DNA of 8,449 bases from an uncultured Treponema sp. (GCA_938045195.1 CALINC010000107.1:1-8449); one strand, 5' to 3'; positions 1 through 7,448 are shown, numbered from the stretch's first letter. Notes: a model not told the origin generated them from the letters alone. Numbers and translations are program-made.

Positions 1-899
1 GTATTGATCATCGTTAAATCAAAATTAAAGCCTTTCGCGATATGTTCAAGGTAGAACGGATCAAGCGGAATACAGTGCCCGCCGATACCGGGTCCCGGAT
101 AAAAGGCTTGAAAACCGTATGGTTTTGATTTTGCAGCATCGATAACTTCCCAAATATTGATATCCATCTTACCGGCTAAAAGTGCAAGTTCATTTATCAG
201 CGAAATATTGATAAGCCGATAGGTGTTTTCCAGTATTTTTACCATTTCCGCTACGCGGGGACTTGATACAGGATAAAGATGTTGAATTGCCTTGCTGTAA
301 AGCGCAACTGCTATCTTTTGAGCATCTTCTCCCAAAGCACCAACCACTTTCGGCGTATTGTCCGTTTTATAATCTTTATTTCCCGGATCAACCCGCTCGG
401 GACTAAAACAGAGCCAAAAATCTTTTCCTTCTTGTAAACCGGCTTCTTTTTCGATAATCGGCTTCATAAAGTCTTCTGTTGTTGTCGGATATGTGGTACT
501 TTCGAGTGAAATAAAGGTGCCGACTTTCATATTCTTTCCGATATCAATACAGGACTGTTCGATAAACCTCATATCGGGTTTTTTAAAGTGGTCGAGTGGA
601 GTCGGCACACAAATAATCACCGCATCGCATTCTTTAATACGGGAGAAATCGGTTGTTGCAGAAAGTTTTTTTGTTTCTTTTACGACACGAATCAAATCAG
701 CATCTTTTATGTCACCGATATAGTTGCTTCCGGCATTTACTGCATCGGCTTTCTTTGTACTCTTTTCAAAACCCAAAACTTGCACTTCTTGTTTTGCAAA
801 AGATACGGCAAGCGGCAAGCCAACATAACCCAAGCCGATAATCCCGACAATCTCGGTATTGCTTTCAATTTTTTTTATGATTTTTTCAAAGACAGACAT
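1..899 (-). CDS. wbpA: UDP-N-acetylglucosamine 6-dehydrogenase, WbpA/TviB type (3' end outside window)
   Basis: Nucleotide-sugar dehydrogenase that would oxidise C6 of a UDP-HexNAc (most likely UDP-GlcNAc) to the uronic acid with two NAD+, in the cytoplasm, as a precursor step for surface glycan. I translated 299 codons from the ATG at 899, and the frame stays open to the left edge. Seen: Rossmann motif GLGYVG (residues 22-27) followed by LPLA; ICVPTPL (96-102); SLESTTYPTTTED (131-143); FSPERVDPGN (165-174); the catalytic Lys-x3-Asn pair K221/N225 in VKILENTYR; and the catalytic Cys region GPGIGGHCIPLD with C276 and D280. The STTYP and FSPERVDPGN blocks fit the WbpA/VipA/TviB branch better than UDP-glucose dehydrogenase, but exact substrate is inference. 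Only the C-terminal nucleotide-binding domain is missing. AGGAG at 909-913 sits 9 nt before the ATG. It follows the amidotransferase gene by 78 nt and is probably cotranscribed with it. Confidence 0.93.
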   Translation of the reverse strand, partial: MSVFEKIIKKIESNTEIVGIIGLGYVGLPLAVSFAKQEVQVLGFEKSTKKADAVNAGSNYIGDIKDADLIRVVKETKKLSATTDFSRIKECDAVIICVPTPLDHFKKPDMRFIEQSCIDIGKNMKVGTFISLESTTYPTTTEDFMKPIIEKEAGLQEGKDFWLCFSPERVDPGNKDYKTDNTPKVVGALGEDAQKIAVALYSKAIQHLYPVSSPRVAEMVKILENTYRLINISLINELALLAGKMDINIWEVIDAAKSKPYGFQAFYPGPGIGGHCIPLDPFYLEHIAKGFNFDLTMIN

Positions 900-977
900 A
901 ATATAAGGCTCCTAAGTGATATAAATTTTATAAAATACGCTCCAGATTTTTATAAGAATGCAGGTTTCTCATTATCT
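900..977 (-). promoter_or_regulatory. Short spacer with ribosome binding site of the dehydrogenase gene
   Basis: This 78-nt gap separates the amidotransferase stop codon (978-980) from the dehydrogenase ATG (897-899). It holds the Shine-Dalgarno sequence TAGGAG (minus strand, 909-914) and no hairpin with a T-run, so readthrough from the upstream gene is expected. I see no clear promoter in it. Confidence 0.6.
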
Positions 978-2747
978 CTATTCATAATTATATAACTTAG
1001 GAATATTATTTATAATATTAATTACAGTTTCAAAATCAAAACCTAATATATCAAGATACCATTTTATATTCTGATATCGCGGCCTATTCTCATCTTCAAT
1101 CATGGCTAAGGCTTCTTCACGAGTAAGTTGACCTTCACGAATTTGATTACTTCTAAATGTATCGTGTTCAGTAAAACCGGCAACGGTATAATATACATAA
1201 TTATAAAAAGCAGCCGTCCCATCCCCTATTCTCCAGGTTGTGTGAGTATCAGGAGCTTTTTCCCACCCATAAGAATCGAGAACACTATTAATTATATTTT
1301 CATTCCACTGCCAATAATCGTAAATATGATAATAATCGTTTTTTTTTGTAAAACTTCTATAGTATTCACCGGATAAGGTATCGAAAATAGAAGAGTTAAA
1401 ATATCCGGGACTTTTAAGCATTTCTTTTACACGAAGAGAATGATAATGTATTTGCTTGAACAATCCATTATTATATACTTTTTGCTTGGCAAATTCAGGA
1501 GCAAGACCTAAAAATCCCGTTTTAAAATGAGTTACTTCAAGAGGATTAATACTCCACAAATTCAACGTAACGCCGGTTTCTTTTTTTATTGTCTCAATAT
1601 ATTTAAAAAAATGCTTATCCCCTGCTGTAAGTAAATTCAGCATACCCAATTGAGGATGCTTTAACCATGCAGTTAAATTCATTTTAATGTTTCTGCGTTT
1701 TTTCGCAATATCAGCCGAAACAACAATGTTCTCAACTCCCAACTTACTGCACATCAAACTGATATTACGAGTAGCTAAATCGGTAGCCATCCCCCAGTCA
1801 TACGTATATGTGATAGGTTTTAGTTTTAACTCATTTACAATCACGTGTAAACCATAACAGCTATCCCTGCCACCTGAAAACGGCACTATACATTCTACAC
1901 CATTTTTTTTGCGATAAGGTGCCAATACTTTAATCAAATCATCTTTAGGTTTTAACGCATTTTTAAGTTTATATGTATGGCAATAATTACATACACCGGC
2001 TTCATCAAATTTTATAAACGGCATTGTTTCCGGTAAAAGACATTTTGAACATCGTCTCAAAGCCGGTTTATCGTATCGTAATAGATTATCCTCATTTTTA
2101 TTATAATGAAAATTGAATATTTTTTTCGTAGGCATTATTTTCGATGAAATGACAACTCCATCAGATTTACAAGGAATATCAAAGATACTATGAGAGTTCA
2201 ATAATTGTTTTATATTTGTACATTTCAAGTTTCTTAATACAGCTTCTTCACTTGCGAAGCAGACATTTCCATTTAAAAATCCAAAATAAAGACTACCATT
2301 ATTTGAAAATAACAATAATTTACCCAGCTTAGGAAAAATTATTGCAGCATTAATACATCCCTTGCACGCTTGTATAATTTTATTAGGTAGCTCAGCGCAC
2401 GCTTGCTCATCGCTTGCACATTGTTCCGCCAATGTGAGCAATATATCATTACTATCATTATTTAAGATCAACCCTGAATTAACTATACAAACATCGGCAT
2501 TATAAGCAGGTTGACAGTCCGGCAGATTATTAACAGCTTCAGTAAGACCAATAAACACTGTGGGCTTATAACCATTTGCAGAGCTAACGGCTTTACAATC
2601 AGCATTAATCACCTGATATGAATCAGTCCAATCATATATCAATGCTTCATAAGCAGCTCCGCGTCTTTTAGTCGATTTTTCCAATATATCAAGCTTAGAA
2701 AAATCAACATATTTTTCATTTGATATCATTCCAAATATTCCACGCAT
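978..2747 (-). CDS. N-acetyl sugar amidotransferase (WbpG/PseA-like) with degenerate N-terminal class II glutaminase domain
   Basis: 589 residues in two parts. Residues 1-230 resemble an Ntn class II glutamine amidotransferase: MRGIFGM at the N-terminus, RRG (28-30), IGLTEAV (66-72), QP (79-80), VNSGLILN (89-96), FLNGNVCFASEEAVL (157-171). Residues 231-589 match the N-acetyl sugar amidotransferase family: zinc-type Cys pairs C233/C236 and C253/C256, PP-loop SGGRDS (291-296) for ATP pyrophosphatase activity, then YDWGMATDLATRNI and LWSINPLEVTHFKTGF. Known family members (WbpG, PseA) use ammonia to turn an N-acetyl or carboxyl group of a nucleotide-activated sugar into an acetamidino or amide group, usually with a separate HisH-type glutaminase. 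Here the nucleophile Cys2 is Arg (CGT), so the N-terminal domain should not hydrolyse glutamine. The AGGAAGG site 5 nt upstream fixes this start. Exact sugar substrate is unknown. Adjacent wbpA supports a glycan role. Confidence 0.88.
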   Translation of the reverse strand: MRGIFGMISNEKYVDFSKLDILEKSTKRRGAAYEALIYDWTDSYQVINADCKAVSSANGYKPTVFIGLTEAVNNLPDCQPAYNADVCIVNSGLILNNDSNDILLTLAEQCASDEQACAELPNKIIQACKGCINAAIIFPKLGKLLLFSNNGSLYFGFLNGNVCFASEEAVLRNLKCTNIKQLLNSHSIFDIPCKSDGVVISSKIMPTKKIFNFHYNKNEDNLLRYDKPALRRCSKCLLPETMPFIKFDEAGVCNYCHTYKLKNALKPKDDLIKVLAPYRKKNGVECIVPFSGGRDSCYGLHVIVNELKLKPITYTYDWGMATDLATRNISLMCSKLGVENIVVSADIAKKRRNIKMNLTAWLKHPQLGMLNLLTAGDKHFFKYIETIKKETGVTLNLWSINPLEVTHFKTGFLGLAPEFAKQKVYNNGLFKQIHYHSLRVKEMLKSPGYFNSSIFDTLSGEYYRSFTKKNDYYHIYDYWQWNENIINSVLDSYGWEKAPDTHTTWRIGDGTAAFYNYVYYTVAGFTEHDTFRSNQIREGQLTREEALAMIEDENRPRYQNIKWYLDILGFDFETVINIINNIPKLYNYE

Positions 2748-2752
2748 TATAA

Positions 2753-2759
2753 CCTTCCT
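2753..2759 (-). promoter_or_regulatory. Strong ribosome binding site that fixes the MRGIFG start
   Basis: AGGAAGG on the minus strand lies 5 nt before the ATG at 2747. It matters because it shows that translation begins exactly at MRGIFG, the position where class II glutaminases have their N-terminal Cys after Met removal. The missing Cys is therefore not an artefact of choosing a wrong start. Confidence 0.8.
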
Positions 2760-2826
2760 AAATGAAGCAAAAAATTAATAATTTATCGGTAATTTAAACA
2801 ATAAAAATTAAACGAACCTATATTAT

Positions 2827-2882
2827 ATGGCATCTCTAAAAACTCAAATTTTTAAAGGTTTCCTATAGATAGGAGTCGCCAT
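2827..2882. repeat. 56-bp element bounded by imperfect inverted repeats
   Basis: The ends read ATGGCATCTC (2827-2836) and, on the other strand, ATGGCGACTC (2882-2873), with 8 of 10 positions the same. Inside is the palindrome at 2861-2874. It could be an RNA hairpin in the transcript leader or a decayed copy of a small dispersed repeat. No target-site duplication is visible, so a mobile origin is only a guess. Confidence 0.35.
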
Positions 2883-2908
2883 TTTTCTAAAAACATTTTT
2901 CTAAAAAT
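2881..2908. repeat. 14-bp tandem duplication across the deacetylase stop codon
   Basis: ATTTTTCTAAAAAC (2881-2894) is followed directly by ATTTTTCTAAAAAT (2895-2908), matching at 13 of 14 positions. Each unit is itself near-palindromic (ATTTTT/AAAAAT arms around a 2-nt centre). The second unit contains the TAG stop (2901-2903) of the deacetylase gene. The core TCTAAAAAC occurs again at 2835-2843. In so AT-rich a context, slippage duplication is the simplest origin. Confidence 0.6.
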
Positions 2909-4289
2909 CCAGAACTTTTATGTAAAAAGCTTTATTGACCTCAGTTGCGAGACTGTCATTGTGAAATAAAATCACATAATTTCCATTATAATAATGACAT
3001 TTGGCCTTTAAGGTTAAAAAAAACTTTAGAGCATTCTCTGTTGAACCCAAATTCATATAGCGTTCATCAATAACCGAACATTCCATTGCAATAAGAGGAC
3101 GCTCTTTCAGTTTTAATTTTTTTCGTGCTATACAATCATATACGGAATATTCATAACATGTTCCACAGCGAAATCCGGCCATATCAGCGAAACTTAAGGT
3201 TGAATCGTACTCCATCCCGACATTTTCCCAGACTTGAAAGGTTTCCGGGTTTTGCCACTGGAGATAATGCTGTCGTCCACCCTGTATCTGCTGGGAAATT
3301 CCTAACGTTTGAAGCATATCTTGCAGCAGTAGAACATCATCTTTGAATGCCACTTTATTCAAATATGTTCCATAAAAGCCATGAATTCCGATCTCATGTC
3401 CGCGTTTGTCAATAAGTTGTAATAAATTATGCATTTCCTGACATGTTACAGGATATTTTACCGGCATTTCAGGGCTACTTGAAGGTAAAAAATAAAATAA
3501 ACTTTTTAAGCCTCGTTTCTCGCTTTCTGTCATTATAAAATCAAAGGTATATGCAGGATCGTACTGCAGTTCATTTTTAGCAACATGATACCAATTTGTG
3601 TATGTCTGAAACGCTTTTTTCAAAGATTTACGCTTTAAAACATCACCAAGCATTCTTCGTATAACAGTGGGAAAAGACATGTTCAAATAGGTAAACGGAA
3701 CATCGACATCATGCGTCGGACATAGCTTAAACTGCATCTTTTTCCGCTGTAATTGAGGACACAGATATTTTAGCAAAGCAAATAATAATTCTAAATATTC
3801 ATTTGCAAGAGGACGAAGTAAAAAATTTTCTTTATATGCAATAGAAGACTTTGCAGAAAAACGGTCATGCACATCTCTTTCTTTTACAACAATCTCTTCA
3901 TACCGAGAAATCATAAAAAAAATACCGCCTAAAATATCAATACCGCAGTTAATGGTATTTTCGGCAAGCGTTATTTTCGCTTCCCCGTATAATACCGGAA
4001 GCTCGATCTCGCAAATATGAATTTCATTATGTAAAACCGCTTTCAACTCATCCAAATTATAGTTCTTTAACGATAACTCGGGCATTGATTCTGAAGCCAG
4101 CCAGTTATTTGAAGCTTTAACAAAAAAGTCTGCATTAAGCTGCAATGTTTTATTACCGGAGGATATAAGAATAGTATCTTGTTCCACAGTTGTAATTTCG
4201 TATTCAATACCGAACCATTCGGTAAATACAACAAAGCAGGTATATTCAATTTCGGGAACACAAAAGTTAGGAATTTTTATTTGCAACAT
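2901..4289 (-). CDS. Polysaccharide deacetylase family protein (DUF7033-like N-terminus plus NodB-like domain)
   Basis: 462 residues with no signal peptide or membrane segment, so it should act in the cytoplasm, probably removing an N-acetyl group from a sugar precursor in the glycan pathway. Residues 1-180 resemble the N-terminal domain of this subfamily, with DILGGIFFMISRYEE (118-132) and NFLLRPLANEYLELL (155-169). The NodB-like part has THDVD (192-196, Asp pair of motif 1), GHEIGIHGFYGTY (297-309, H298 and H303), GGRQHYLQW (337-345), YDSTLSFAD (361-369), FRCGTCYEY (373-381) and a final LFHND (441-445). The ATG start agrees with the family's usual opening (Met, then IPNF.VPEIEYT), though no Shine-Dalgarno precedes it. 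It lies 9 nt after the AAA-ATPase stop, so coupled translation is plausible. Family assignment is firm, but substrate is unknown and activity is inferred. Confidence 0.85.
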   Translation of the reverse strand: MLQIKIPNFCVPEIEYTCFVVFTEWFGIEYEITTVEQDTILISSGNKTLQLNADFFVKASNNWLASESMPELSLKNYNLDELKAVLHNEIHICEIELPVLYGEAKITLAENTINCGIDILGGIFFMISRYEEIVVKERDVHDRFSAKSSIAYKENFLLRPLANEYLELLFALLKYLCPQLQRKKMQFKLCPTHDVDVPFTYLNMSFPTVIRRMLGDVLKRKSLKKAFQTYTNWYHVAKNELQYDPAYTFDFIMTESEKRGLKSLFYFLPSSSPEMPVKYPVTCQEMHNLLQLIDKRGHEIGIHGFYGTYLNKVAFKDDVLLLQDMLQTLGISQQIQGGRQHYLQWQNPETFQVWENVGMEYDSTLSFADMAGFRCGTCYEYSVYDCIARKKLKLKERPLIAMECSVIDERYMNLGSTENALKFFLTLKAKCHYYNGNYVILFHNDSLATEVNKAFYIKVLDF

Positions 4290-4317
4290 ATTATACCATT
4301 AACAAGTAATTTGTAAA
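4290..4317 (-). promoter_or_regulatory. Near-consensus sigma-70-like promoter abutting the deacetylase start
   Basis: On the minus strand TTTACA (4312-4317), a 16-nt spacer ending in TGG, and TATAAT (4290-4295) form a -35/extended -10 match. TATAAT ends directly at the deacetylase ATG. A transcript from it would normally start inside codons 2-3 and so could not give the full protein. It may be chance in AT-rich DNA or may serve the downstream genes. Confidence 0.3.
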
Positions 4318-5846
4318 TCTTTTAATGCAGCATAGGCAAACCCGCTTATATTTCTTTTTTCTTTATCAAAATTAACACCGATCAAATAAATCGTTTTACC
4401 TTGATTTTGATATTTTTCATAATATTTTTTCTCCATTATTTGAGCTATGCCACCCCCTTCACCCATCTTAAACTCAATAATATACACATTATTTTCGACG
4501 ACAATACTCATATCAATACGTCCTTGATTGGTACAATCTTCGGCAACAAAGGGCATATTCAAGCTATAAAGATAGGTGTAAATCACGCTTGCATAAAAAC
4601 CTTCATACTGCGCAATATAATTATTTGTGTAATTGTGGTATGGAATATGAGCAAATACACTGATAAGATGTTTTTTAAACGTTTCCAAGTCTGCTTGTTC
4701 CAATGCAAAATACAGATTATCCTGCATTTTTATTTTTTCAGTAACTGAAGATGTTAAGGTATTTAATATTTCTTCGTTTAAAGATTTTTGCACTTCAAAA
4801 TTCGGAATCCGCAATTGATAATACAGGCCGCCTCTCACCGTAATAGCTTCTTTTATGGTTAAATACCCTGTTTGATACAGCAGCACCGGCAACTCTATAT
4901 TATCGATATCGAAAGATTGCAGGATTTCCTCCCCAACTCTTATATTCTGTAAATCAGGTGGGAAAAATTTCTTTTCTTGTATCAGCTTTATCAAAAAAGT
5001 CGGCGTACCGGATTCAAACCAATAATTTCTAAACATTTTTCCTTCGGTACAAAACTTGAGTATATCGAAAGGATTATAAACGTTATCTTTTAAAAAATTA
5101 TAGCCGTCGTACCACTGTTTAATATCATGTAAATCAACACCTTCAAGATAGGGAAGAAAATGAGCTTCAATATCGGCCTGCGTGTAACCGCAAATATTTC
5201 CGTACTGGGGAACCAAAGAAATATCCGATAAGTTATTTAACCCCGAAAATATGGTTACTTTTGCAAACTTGCTTACTCCGGTTAAAAACGCAAATTTTAT
5301 ATACTCATCATTGTATTTAATATGTTCATAAAGACTTTTCAGCATATTCCGTGCATACAGGCACATCTTTGCATCGGTAATGTTATCGAGTATGGGCTTA
5401 TCATATTCATCAATTAGAATGACGACGGGCTTTCCGTATTTTTCATAGGCTTGTTTGATAAGGTTATTAAACCGTGAAGTAGGCGAAGGATTATCCGCAA
5501 AATCAAAACCGAACGTTCTTTCATTTTCAGCCATAACATCACACAGTTCCGTATGGAAACCGTCTTTTGAAGTAAAATTCCCCTGCCAAGTAATTCTAAT
5601 AACGGGATATTTTACAAAATCGTATTTATCGTAAATATAAAGCCCTTTAAATAAGTTCTTGTTTCCTTCAAAGATTTCTTTTAATGTAGTTAAAAAAAGA
5701 CTTTTCCCAAAGCGACGGGGACGGGATAAAAACACATATTTATAGTTATTGATTAACTCATAAGCCTCTTGTGTTTTATCGATGTATAAATATCCGTCAT
5801 TGATAATTTGAGAAAAGGTATGTATACCTACCGGTAATTTTTTCAT
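4299..5846 (-). CDS. AAA-ATPase-like protein with C-terminal PD-(D/E)XK nuclease-like domain
   Basis: 515 residues, complete and typical in length for this family (AAA-ATPase_like followed by a PDDEXK_9-type domain). Seen: the characteristic opening LPVGIHTFSQIINDGYLYID (4-23); Walker A region FLSRPRRFGKSLF (39-51) with K48/S49; Walker B VVILIDEYDKP (141-151) with D146/E147; LTGVSKFAKVTIFSGLNN (188-205), a family hallmark; the linker with QWYDGYNF (244-251); and a nuclease-like core with E415, D445 in GRIDMS and E458-F-K460 in YIIEFK. The nuclease residues look intact. The biological role of this family is not known. It is common in multiple copies in anaerobic host-associated bacteria, which suggests accessory DNA. 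It begins 3 nt after the stop of the DUF3843-like gene and has no clear Shine-Dalgarno of its own, so the two are probably translationally coupled. Confidence 0.9.
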   Translation of the reverse strand: MKKLPVGIHTFSQIINDGYLYIDKTQEAYELINNYKYVFLSRPRRFGKSLFLTTLKEIFEGNKNLFKGLYIYDKYDFVKYPVIRITWQGNFTSKDGFHTELCDVMAENERTFGFDFADNPSPTSRFNNLIKQAYEKYGKPVVILIDEYDKPILDNITDAKMCLYARNMLKSLYEHIKYNDEYIKFAFLTGVSKFAKVTIFSGLNNLSDISLVPQYGNICGYTQADIEAHFLPYLEGVDLHDIKQWYDGYNFLKDNVYNPFDILKFCTEGKMFRNYWFESGTPTFLIKLIQEKKFFPPDLQNIRVGEEILQSFDIDNIELPVLLYQTGYLTIKEAITVRGGLYYQLRIPNFEVQKSLNEEILNTLTSSVTEKIKMQDNLYFALEQADLETFKKHLISVFAHIPYHNYTNNYIAQYEGFYASVIYTYLYSLNMPFVAEDCTNQGRIDMSIVVENNVYIIEFKMGEGGGIAQIMEKKYYEKYQNQGKTIYLIGVNFDKEKRNISGFAYAALKDLQITC

Positions 5847-5849
5847 ATC

Positions 5850-7448
5850 TTATTCACTTACGTTGGTAAGCGCCACCCCGAACTTTGTTTTATAGGTATC
5901 ACTGGAATAGAATCTTTTTAAAAAGTCAAACTCATTGCGCGAAAATGCATTGTAGTTTTTGACAACTTTCAAAGATTCTTTTGCAAAAAAGAAATCAATG
6001 ACCTCATTATAAAACTCCGTTGAATAACAGTCATTACACACTAATTGCACAAGAAACTCTTGATCAAGAGCCTTAAAAAAAGGATTGTCTTCCATATCAA
6101 GACATTCCGCGATTCCGTCATAAAATTCAAAACCGCTTTTAGGATTAAAATAAAGGGTTATGCTGTCAGTATCAAAGAATCTCCGCGTTTCATTTTCACC
6201 ATTAAAGATATGTTTAGTTTCTTTATATTCCCTATTCTGTTCTAAACAGACCTTTTTACTATATGCCCTATAAAAATCTTCCGGTATTTTTTGAGCCTCT
6301 TCAGAACTTAAAAATAGTATTTTTCTTTTATATTGCTCAATAAACAAATCGGTCATTTTTTGTAAAATATTTTCAGTCTCCTGCCTCATATTGTCATTAA
6401 ATACATGGGCTTCATATTTTTTATAATCGGCATCTTTATAGGAATAACCGGATATACTTAGTCCGCAAAAATACCAATTTTCACCTTTTTGTACAACACC
6501 GAACAAGGATTTTGCATTCGGTTTTAAAAACTCAACAGTTGAAAAACTCTCTTTTACAATCCGAATAACAGCCTTTGTAGACAAATGCTTTGCTTCTATA
6601 TACTCATCACCGATAGATAAAATTTCAAAAAGTGAAAAAATAAAAGATTCAGGGTCGATAGAAAATATACCCATATCACTTTTCCGATGATGCATAGTAA
6701 GACGCCCTGCGATTTCAAAAATATCCATACTCAGCAAGTGAGACCGCACTTTAAAAGAAAACAGTACTTCAAACAGATACGAATACTGATAAACATATTC
6801 TATATTACGTTGTATAAAGTCGCTATTTTCGTCAATATAGTTTTGAAATCTTGAAATTATATCAGGCCCATAAAGATAATTAGCTTTTGCAATATTAAAG
6901 CAAAAAGATCTTATAACAGCAGGATCATCGGTTTCAAGGGAATCAAAAATTTCTGAGTATGCCGTATTTATAGGGGCATCGTTATATACATCGTCTAAAA
7001 TAGCATAAATAATACCGGCTAGAACCGTAATACTATTACCCGAAGGGAATAAAAGAGCTTTTCCAAAAATATGCAGCGAAGCAATATACCACACTAAAAA
7101 CAGTATATCGCTATAATTTATTATATCCTCAGCGTAACCGTCCTGGGAACTATAAAACGGCAGCGAAGAAGCATATAATTCTTTATGCTTATCACGGAAC
7201 GACTTAAAAATTCCAAGATCCGATACAATATCTTCTAAGTATGAAGCTGAAATTATAGAAAGTTCCTTAACCGACTCCTTACTCCAACCACCGGCATCGG
7301 AAGAAAAAGGCAATAACTCTTTATAAATTTTAGAGGAAAGTTTTATATAAAAGGAATCGGAAATAGAACCGCAGCCTTCCGGTCTATATTTTCTCCAATC
7401 CAAAACTTTAATCTTATTTCTGGACTTATCGACAATTTTTTTCTTCAT
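5850..7448 (-). CDS. DUF3843-like protein of unknown function
   Basis: 532 residues, complete, without signal peptide, obvious membrane helix or nucleotide-binding motif. The pattern DWRKYRPEG...SDSFYIKLSSKIYKEL (17-44), the block around INYSDILFLVWY (110-121) with LDDVYNDAPINTAY (151-164), and YFNPKSGFEFYDGIAE (433-448) with NPFF (455-458) resemble what I remember of the uncharacterised DUF3843 family, found mainly in Bacteroidetes. This assignment is from memory and could be wrong. AAGG at 7457-7460 gives a ribosome binding site 8 nt before the ATG, which supports this start. The gene is tightly followed by the AAA-ATPase/nuclease gene (3 nt gap), so the two products may work together. Nothing in the sequence says how. 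No catalytic residues can be named with confidence. Confidence 0.6.
   Translation of the reverse strand: MKKKIVDKSRNKIKVLDWRKYRPEGCGSISDSFYIKLSSKIYKELLPFSSDAGGWSKESVKELSIISASYLEDIVSDLGIFKSFRDKHKELYASSLPFYSSQDGYAEDIINYSDILFLVWYIASLHIFGKALLFPSGNSITVLAGIIYAILDDVYNDAPINTAYSEIFDSLETDDPAVIRSFCFNIAKANYLYGPDIISRFQNYIDENSDFIQRNIEYVYQYSYLFEVLFSFKVRSHLLSMDIFEIAGRLTMHHRKSDMGIFSIDPESFIFSLFEILSIGDEYIEAKHLSTKAVIRIVKESFSTVEFLKPNAKSLFGVVQKGENWYFCGLSISGYSYKDADYKKYEAHVFNDNMRQETENILQKMTDLFIEQYKRKILFLSSEEAQKIPEDFYRAYSKKVCLEQNREYKETKHIFNGENETRRFFDTDSITLYFNPKSGFEFYDGIAECLDMEDNPFFKALDQEFLVQLVCNDCYSTEFYNEVIDFFFAKESLKVVKNYNAFSRNEFDFLKRFYSSDTYKTKFGVALTNVSE

Larger units (their letters stand above)
2748..2900 (-). other. 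Intergenic region with nested inverted repeats and possible weak promoter
   Basis: This is the longest gene-free stretch. On the plus strand it holds ATGGCATCTC (2827-2836) and GAGTCGCCAT (2873-2882), which are inverted at 8 of 10 positions; a 6-bp-arm palindrome TCCTAT-AG-ATAGGA (2861-2874); and a 14-bp tandem duplication reaching into the end of the deacetylase gene. In the minus-strand transcript the outer arms could pair as AUGGC/GCCAU and CUC/GAG. No T-run follows, so it is not a typical intrinsic terminator. TATAAT occurs on the minus strand at 2822-2827, but no good -35 sits at normal spacing. A promoter for the amidotransferase and wbpA genes is possible but weakly supported. Confidence 0.4.

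Noticed and set aside
493..995. Plus-strand open frames of 76 and 135 codons (493-723, 588-995)
   Set aside because: They lie opposite the well-supported dehydrogenase gene, have no family resemblance, and are antisense shadows of it.
1128..1376. Plus-strand open frame of 82 codons
   Set aside because: It is antisense to the conserved C-terminal part of the amidotransferase and has no recognisable features.
2861..2874. Hairpin TCCTAT-AG-ATAGGA as an intrinsic terminator for the deacetylase gene
   Set aside because: The stem is short and AT-rich, the loop is only 2 nt, and no T-run follows on the transcribed strand.
3125..3346. Plus-strand open frame of 73 codons
   Set aside because: It is antisense to the conserved QHYLQW and FRCGTCY region of the deacetylase.
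4401..4748. Plus-strand open frame of 115 codons with hydrophobic start
   Set aside because: The apparent hydrophobicity arises from reading the complement of the nuclease domain's coding sequence; the minus-strand gene has clear catalytic motifs.
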